Source: Prevotellaceae bacterium UBA3849 (GTDB taxonomy: Bacteria; Bacteroidota; Bacteroidia; Bacteroidales; Bacteroidaceae). Taken from it: a stretch of 64,000 nucleotides of DNA. Position numbers and translations under genes: made by a program. The stretch covers positions 19,352-83,351 of the forward strand of contig DGHL01000040.1 of assembly GCA_002392645.1 (NCBI GenBank), read 5' to 3'. Shown one piece after another: positions 61,570 to 64,000 of this stretch. Below the pieces are notes generated by a model. That model saw nothing but the letters and a program-made list of their open reading frames with translations, was not told the DNA's origin and searched no databases. The first letter of the stretch is position 1, and each line of letters starts with the position of its first letter.

Positions 61570-63822
61570 ATGAAAAAAATATTATATACATTATTTGCAG
61601 CCGTTGGGCTAATGAGCGCGGTCTCTTGTTCTGACATGCTTGAGACCGAAAGTAACAGTCAGTTGTATGATCCTTCGCTGTCACAGAAGACTGACTCCGT
61701 ATTCTATGCATACGGCATACTTCAGGCAATGCAGCAGCTTGCTGACCAGTATTATTTCCAGAACGAACTTCGTGGTGATCTGGTCAAGACAACAGTATAT
61801 GCTACGACAGACTTGCGTGCCATGTCAAACTTTGAGGCAGATGCAAGCAATAAATATGACAGTGTTTATCAGTACTATCAGGTCATAAACAACTGTAACT
61901 ATTATCTGAAGCATCGTAAGACTGACCTTGTGACAGGTTCGCAGTATGTAGCAATGAACGAATATATTGCCGTAGCGGCAATACGTGCATGGACTTACCT
62001 GCAATTAGTTCGTCAGTATGGTGACGTGCCATACGTTACAGAGCCAGTGATGACGATTTCTGATATTAACTCTCAGCAGCAGACCACTTCTGCAAGTGTT
62101 ATTCTTGCAGAGGAGGCAGCATATCTTGAGAAGTTAAAATCAGAGTGGGGACCAGAATACCAGTCTGTTCCTACATTTGGCAAGACAAGTGTGGAAATAG
62201 GTGGTAATGGTTCAAGGAGTAAGAAGATTCGTCCATCAAAGTGCTTCCTGCCTATAAACCTTGTCTTGGGTGATTTGTATCTTGAAAACGGAAATTACAG
62301 TAAGTCTGTAGAGTCATACTATGATTACCTTAAATACAATGCATCTGAGACAGAAGTGAAAACGATGGTATGCCTCAATCCGTTAGGGACATATGATGAT
62401 AGGAAAGAAATAGTGGCGCCGAGTGATTATTATAGGTCCCTTCCTACATCATTCACGTCTATATTAATGTGGAATAATATATTTAGGTCAAATGAGGCTC
62501 CGGAAGATGTCATAAGCTACATACCAATGGCAACTAGTATGTTGCAGGGTCAGACAACAGCAGTACCAGAGGCATTTGGCTATATGTACTATGAGACATC
62601 TGGTGGTTCTTATTATTCACAGCATACTCTTAATGGTGTCTATGAAACTACAGACATTCAGGTAGAGCCTTCTGATGAATTCAAGGAGATGTATTCAAAC
62701 CAACCTTTCTATTATGAGGTTATGCCAACGTCAACGTCATCTCTCCGTCAGATTAGCAGTGCACCACTGGGTGACATGCGTTTCAGTATTGTGACTACTG
62801 GTGATGAGCCATACGATGACAGAACCTACGTTTACAAGCCAGGTCTGGGCACGTTCTACCTGTATCGTAACTCAACGGTGTTCCTCAGCATTGCAGAGGC
62901 AATGAACCGTATGGGATATCCTGATGCAGCATTCGCAGTATTGAAGAATGGCCTTGACAGAAGTCTTATAAACTACATTGACACGGCTTATCAGCACCAG
63001 ACTTTCGACAATCCACGTATCAGGGTGTTCGGTAAGGATCGTTACTACCTCTCTACACGTGCAGCAAAGATGCTGAGTGGTCAGTCTGAAGAATTCAATG
63101 CTCCTAACATTGAGTTCCTGCCAAAGGGCCTGAGTGCAGAACAGGGTGGTGGCTATGATGCCTCTACGGGTCTGTTTAATTCAGGTACACTCTGCGGTAT
63201 TCACTTGCATGGAGCAGGATATACCATTGATGAAAGCGATGTCCAGTCAACTTATAATTACTTTACCATATTGGATGAAAAGCTGAATAAGTTGGCAGAG
63301 AAATATCCTAATACAGGCTTGAATGCTAAGATTGCTAAATACAATGAGCAGAAAAATGTATATACAAGCTGGCTCAATTGGCTGTATGAGGACCAGGATG
63401 CTGCCTTGGCAGAAATATTCAACAAGTATTCAAAGCGTGTTATCAGCGGTTTGACAGATGCGGAAATAGCAGCTCAGAAGACAGCTGAAAACACAGAAGA
63501 GCAGATTATAGATGCTGCTATAGCCAAGATGAGCAACACACAGATTGCCGTTGCGGTTGTAAGACAGAAATATCCTAACTTCGCAGAATACTACAACTCA
63601 GAGTTCACCAATGAGGACAGAGTCAACGCAATGGAGGACATCCTCTGTGACGAGTATGCACTTGAGGCAGCCTTTGAGGGACGTCGCTTCGGTGACCTTC
63701 AGCGTATGGCTCGCCATAAGAACGAGAGTGGTATCTATGGTGGTAGCTTCGGAGACAGTTGGCTTTATGACAAGCTTAAGTTCAAGGGCTTTAAAGGAAT
63801 ATGGTATCTGCCTTTCAAGTGA
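61570..63822 (+). CDS. SusD/RagB-type surface lipoprotein (second copy, enlarged)
   Basis: The 750-aa protein has a lipobox ending at Cys20 (AVSC). The N-terminal TPR region (YYQVINNCNYYLKHRKTDL; AVAAIRAWTYLQLVRQYGDVPYV) and the signature DEYALEAAFEGRRFGDLQRMARHK near the end are clear. It is about 150 residues longer than usual SusD proteins. The extra part lies mostly at about 540-690, between the last TPR helix (FLSIAEAMNRMGYPDAAFAVLKNG) and the signature, and is helix-rich (AEIAAQKTAENTEEQIIDAAI). Function of the insert unknown. Confidence 0.93.
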   Translation: MKKILYTLFAAVGLMSAVSCSDMLETESNSQLYDPSLSQKTDSVFYAYGILQAMQQLADQYYFQNELRGDLVKTTVYATTDLRAMSNFEADASNKYDSVYQYYQVINNCNYYLKHRKTDLVTGSQYVAMNEYIAVAAIRAWTYLQLVRQYGDVPYVTEPVMTISDINSQQQTTSASVILAEEAAYLEKLKSEWGPEYQSVPTFGKTSVEIGGNGSRSKKIRPSKCFLPINLVLGDLYLENGNYSKSVESYYDYLKYNASETEVKTMVCLNPLGTYDDRKEIVAPSDYYRSLPTSFTSILMWNNIFRSNEAPEDVISYIPMATSMLQGQTTAVPEAFGYMYYETSGGSYYSQHTLNGVYETTDIQVEPSDEFKEMYSNQPFYYEVMPTSTSSLRQISSAPLGDMRFSIVTTGDEPYDDRTYVYKPGLGTFYLYRNSTVFLSIAEAMNRMGYPDAAFAVLKNGLDRSLINYIDTAYQHQTFDNPRIRVFGKDRYYLSTRAAKMLSGQSEEFNAPNIEFLPKGLSAEQGGGYDASTGLFNSGTLCGIHLHGAGYTIDESDVQSTYNYFTILDEKLNKLAEKYPNTGLNAKIAKYNEQKNVYTSWLNWLYEDQDAALAEIFNKYSKRVISGLTDAEIAAQKTAENTEEQIIDAAIAKMSNTQIAVAVVRQKYPNFAEYYNSEFTNEDRVNAMEDILCDEYALEAAFEGRRFGDLQRMARHKNESGIYGGSFGDSWLYDKLKFKGFKGIWYLPFK

Positions 63823-63854
63823 TAACATTCATATATAACACATACTATTAATTG

Positions 63855-63890
63855 GGAAGGCAATCGCTTATGCGGTTGCCTTCCTTTTTT
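63855..63890 (+). terminator. Terminator of the fasciclin-SusC/D operon
   Basis: A 13-bp stem (GGAAGGCAATCGC with GCGGTTGCCTTCC, one G-U) around TTAT, followed by T6. The remaining 110 nt of the window show nothing recognisable. Confidence 0.88.
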
Positions 63891-64000
63891 CATGACAGGT
63901 AACTTCACATGTCCTTTTTATCATATCAAGCCTATATCGTTTACGTGATATGAAAGTTTGCTAATAGCGAAAAAAAGGCGTATGGCTCATTTTGCAGGAT

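Overview
The window looks like chromosomal DNA from a Prevotella-type member of the Bacteroidales. The grounds are SusC/SusD outer-membrane pairs, lipoprotein signals, several families confined to Bacteroidetes (DUF6048, DUF6452, DUF4827), the Bacteroidetes promoter pattern TTTG - 19/20 nt - TAnnTTTG ahead of many genes, weak Shine-Dalgarno signals, and intergenic repeats built from ATTATGAATT-like units. The genus is an inference from style and gene content; no rRNA is present.

Left part (1-9.3 kb), accessory. A truncated phosphoethanolamine-transferase-like gene (minus) faces a large secreted beta-helix protein of the Cthe_2159 type. They are followed by an AT-rich gene for a 747-aa protein resembling zinc-dependent phospholipase C, and a hipBA-type toxin-antitoxin pair bracketed by a 30-bp perfect direct repeat.

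Centre (9.3-33.7 kb), mostly housekeeping on the minus strand. The Phe/Tyr operon (pheA, aminotransferase, DAHP synthase-chorismate mutase, tyrA) is preceded by a leader peptide with nine Phe/Tyr codons and a terminator, a classical attenuator too small for normal gene calling. Next come a CtpA protease, dCMP deaminase, an M3 peptidase, a Crp/Fnr-ApbE-DUF6048-DUF6452 cluster, a glycosyltransferase and a DUF4199 protein. SRP RNA and tRNA-Thr(UGU) lie 4 nt apart on the plus strand. Then come a DUF805 protein, GlmM, a DUF4827 lipoprotein, NrnA, a sugar nucleotidyltransferase, ThiL, purine nucleoside phosphorylase, LpxK and SppA. lpxK and the phosphorylase gene overlap by 134 nt.

Right part (33.8-64 kb), plus strand, polysaccharide and surface functions. 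A CE12-type acetylesterase and a 1634-aa PL11-type rhamnogalacturonan lyase point to pectin (rhamnogalacturonan I) breakdown. The lyase and the next secreted protein both end in a two-repeat dockerin-like module, and the following small secreted protein looks cohesin-like. A YoeB-type toxin-antitoxin pair follows. An 18-kb run of seven genes fills the end: fasciclin lipoprotein, SusC, SusD, two fasciclin lipoproteins, SusC, SusD. It has one recognisable promoter and one terminator and contains no glycan-cleaving enzyme.

Three intergenic regions (9.0, 23.8 and 40.6 kb) carry arrays of the same 19-nt quasi-palindrome at an exact 22-nt period. This is the most unusual sequence pattern in the window. 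All functional statements come from reading the sequence; no database search was run.
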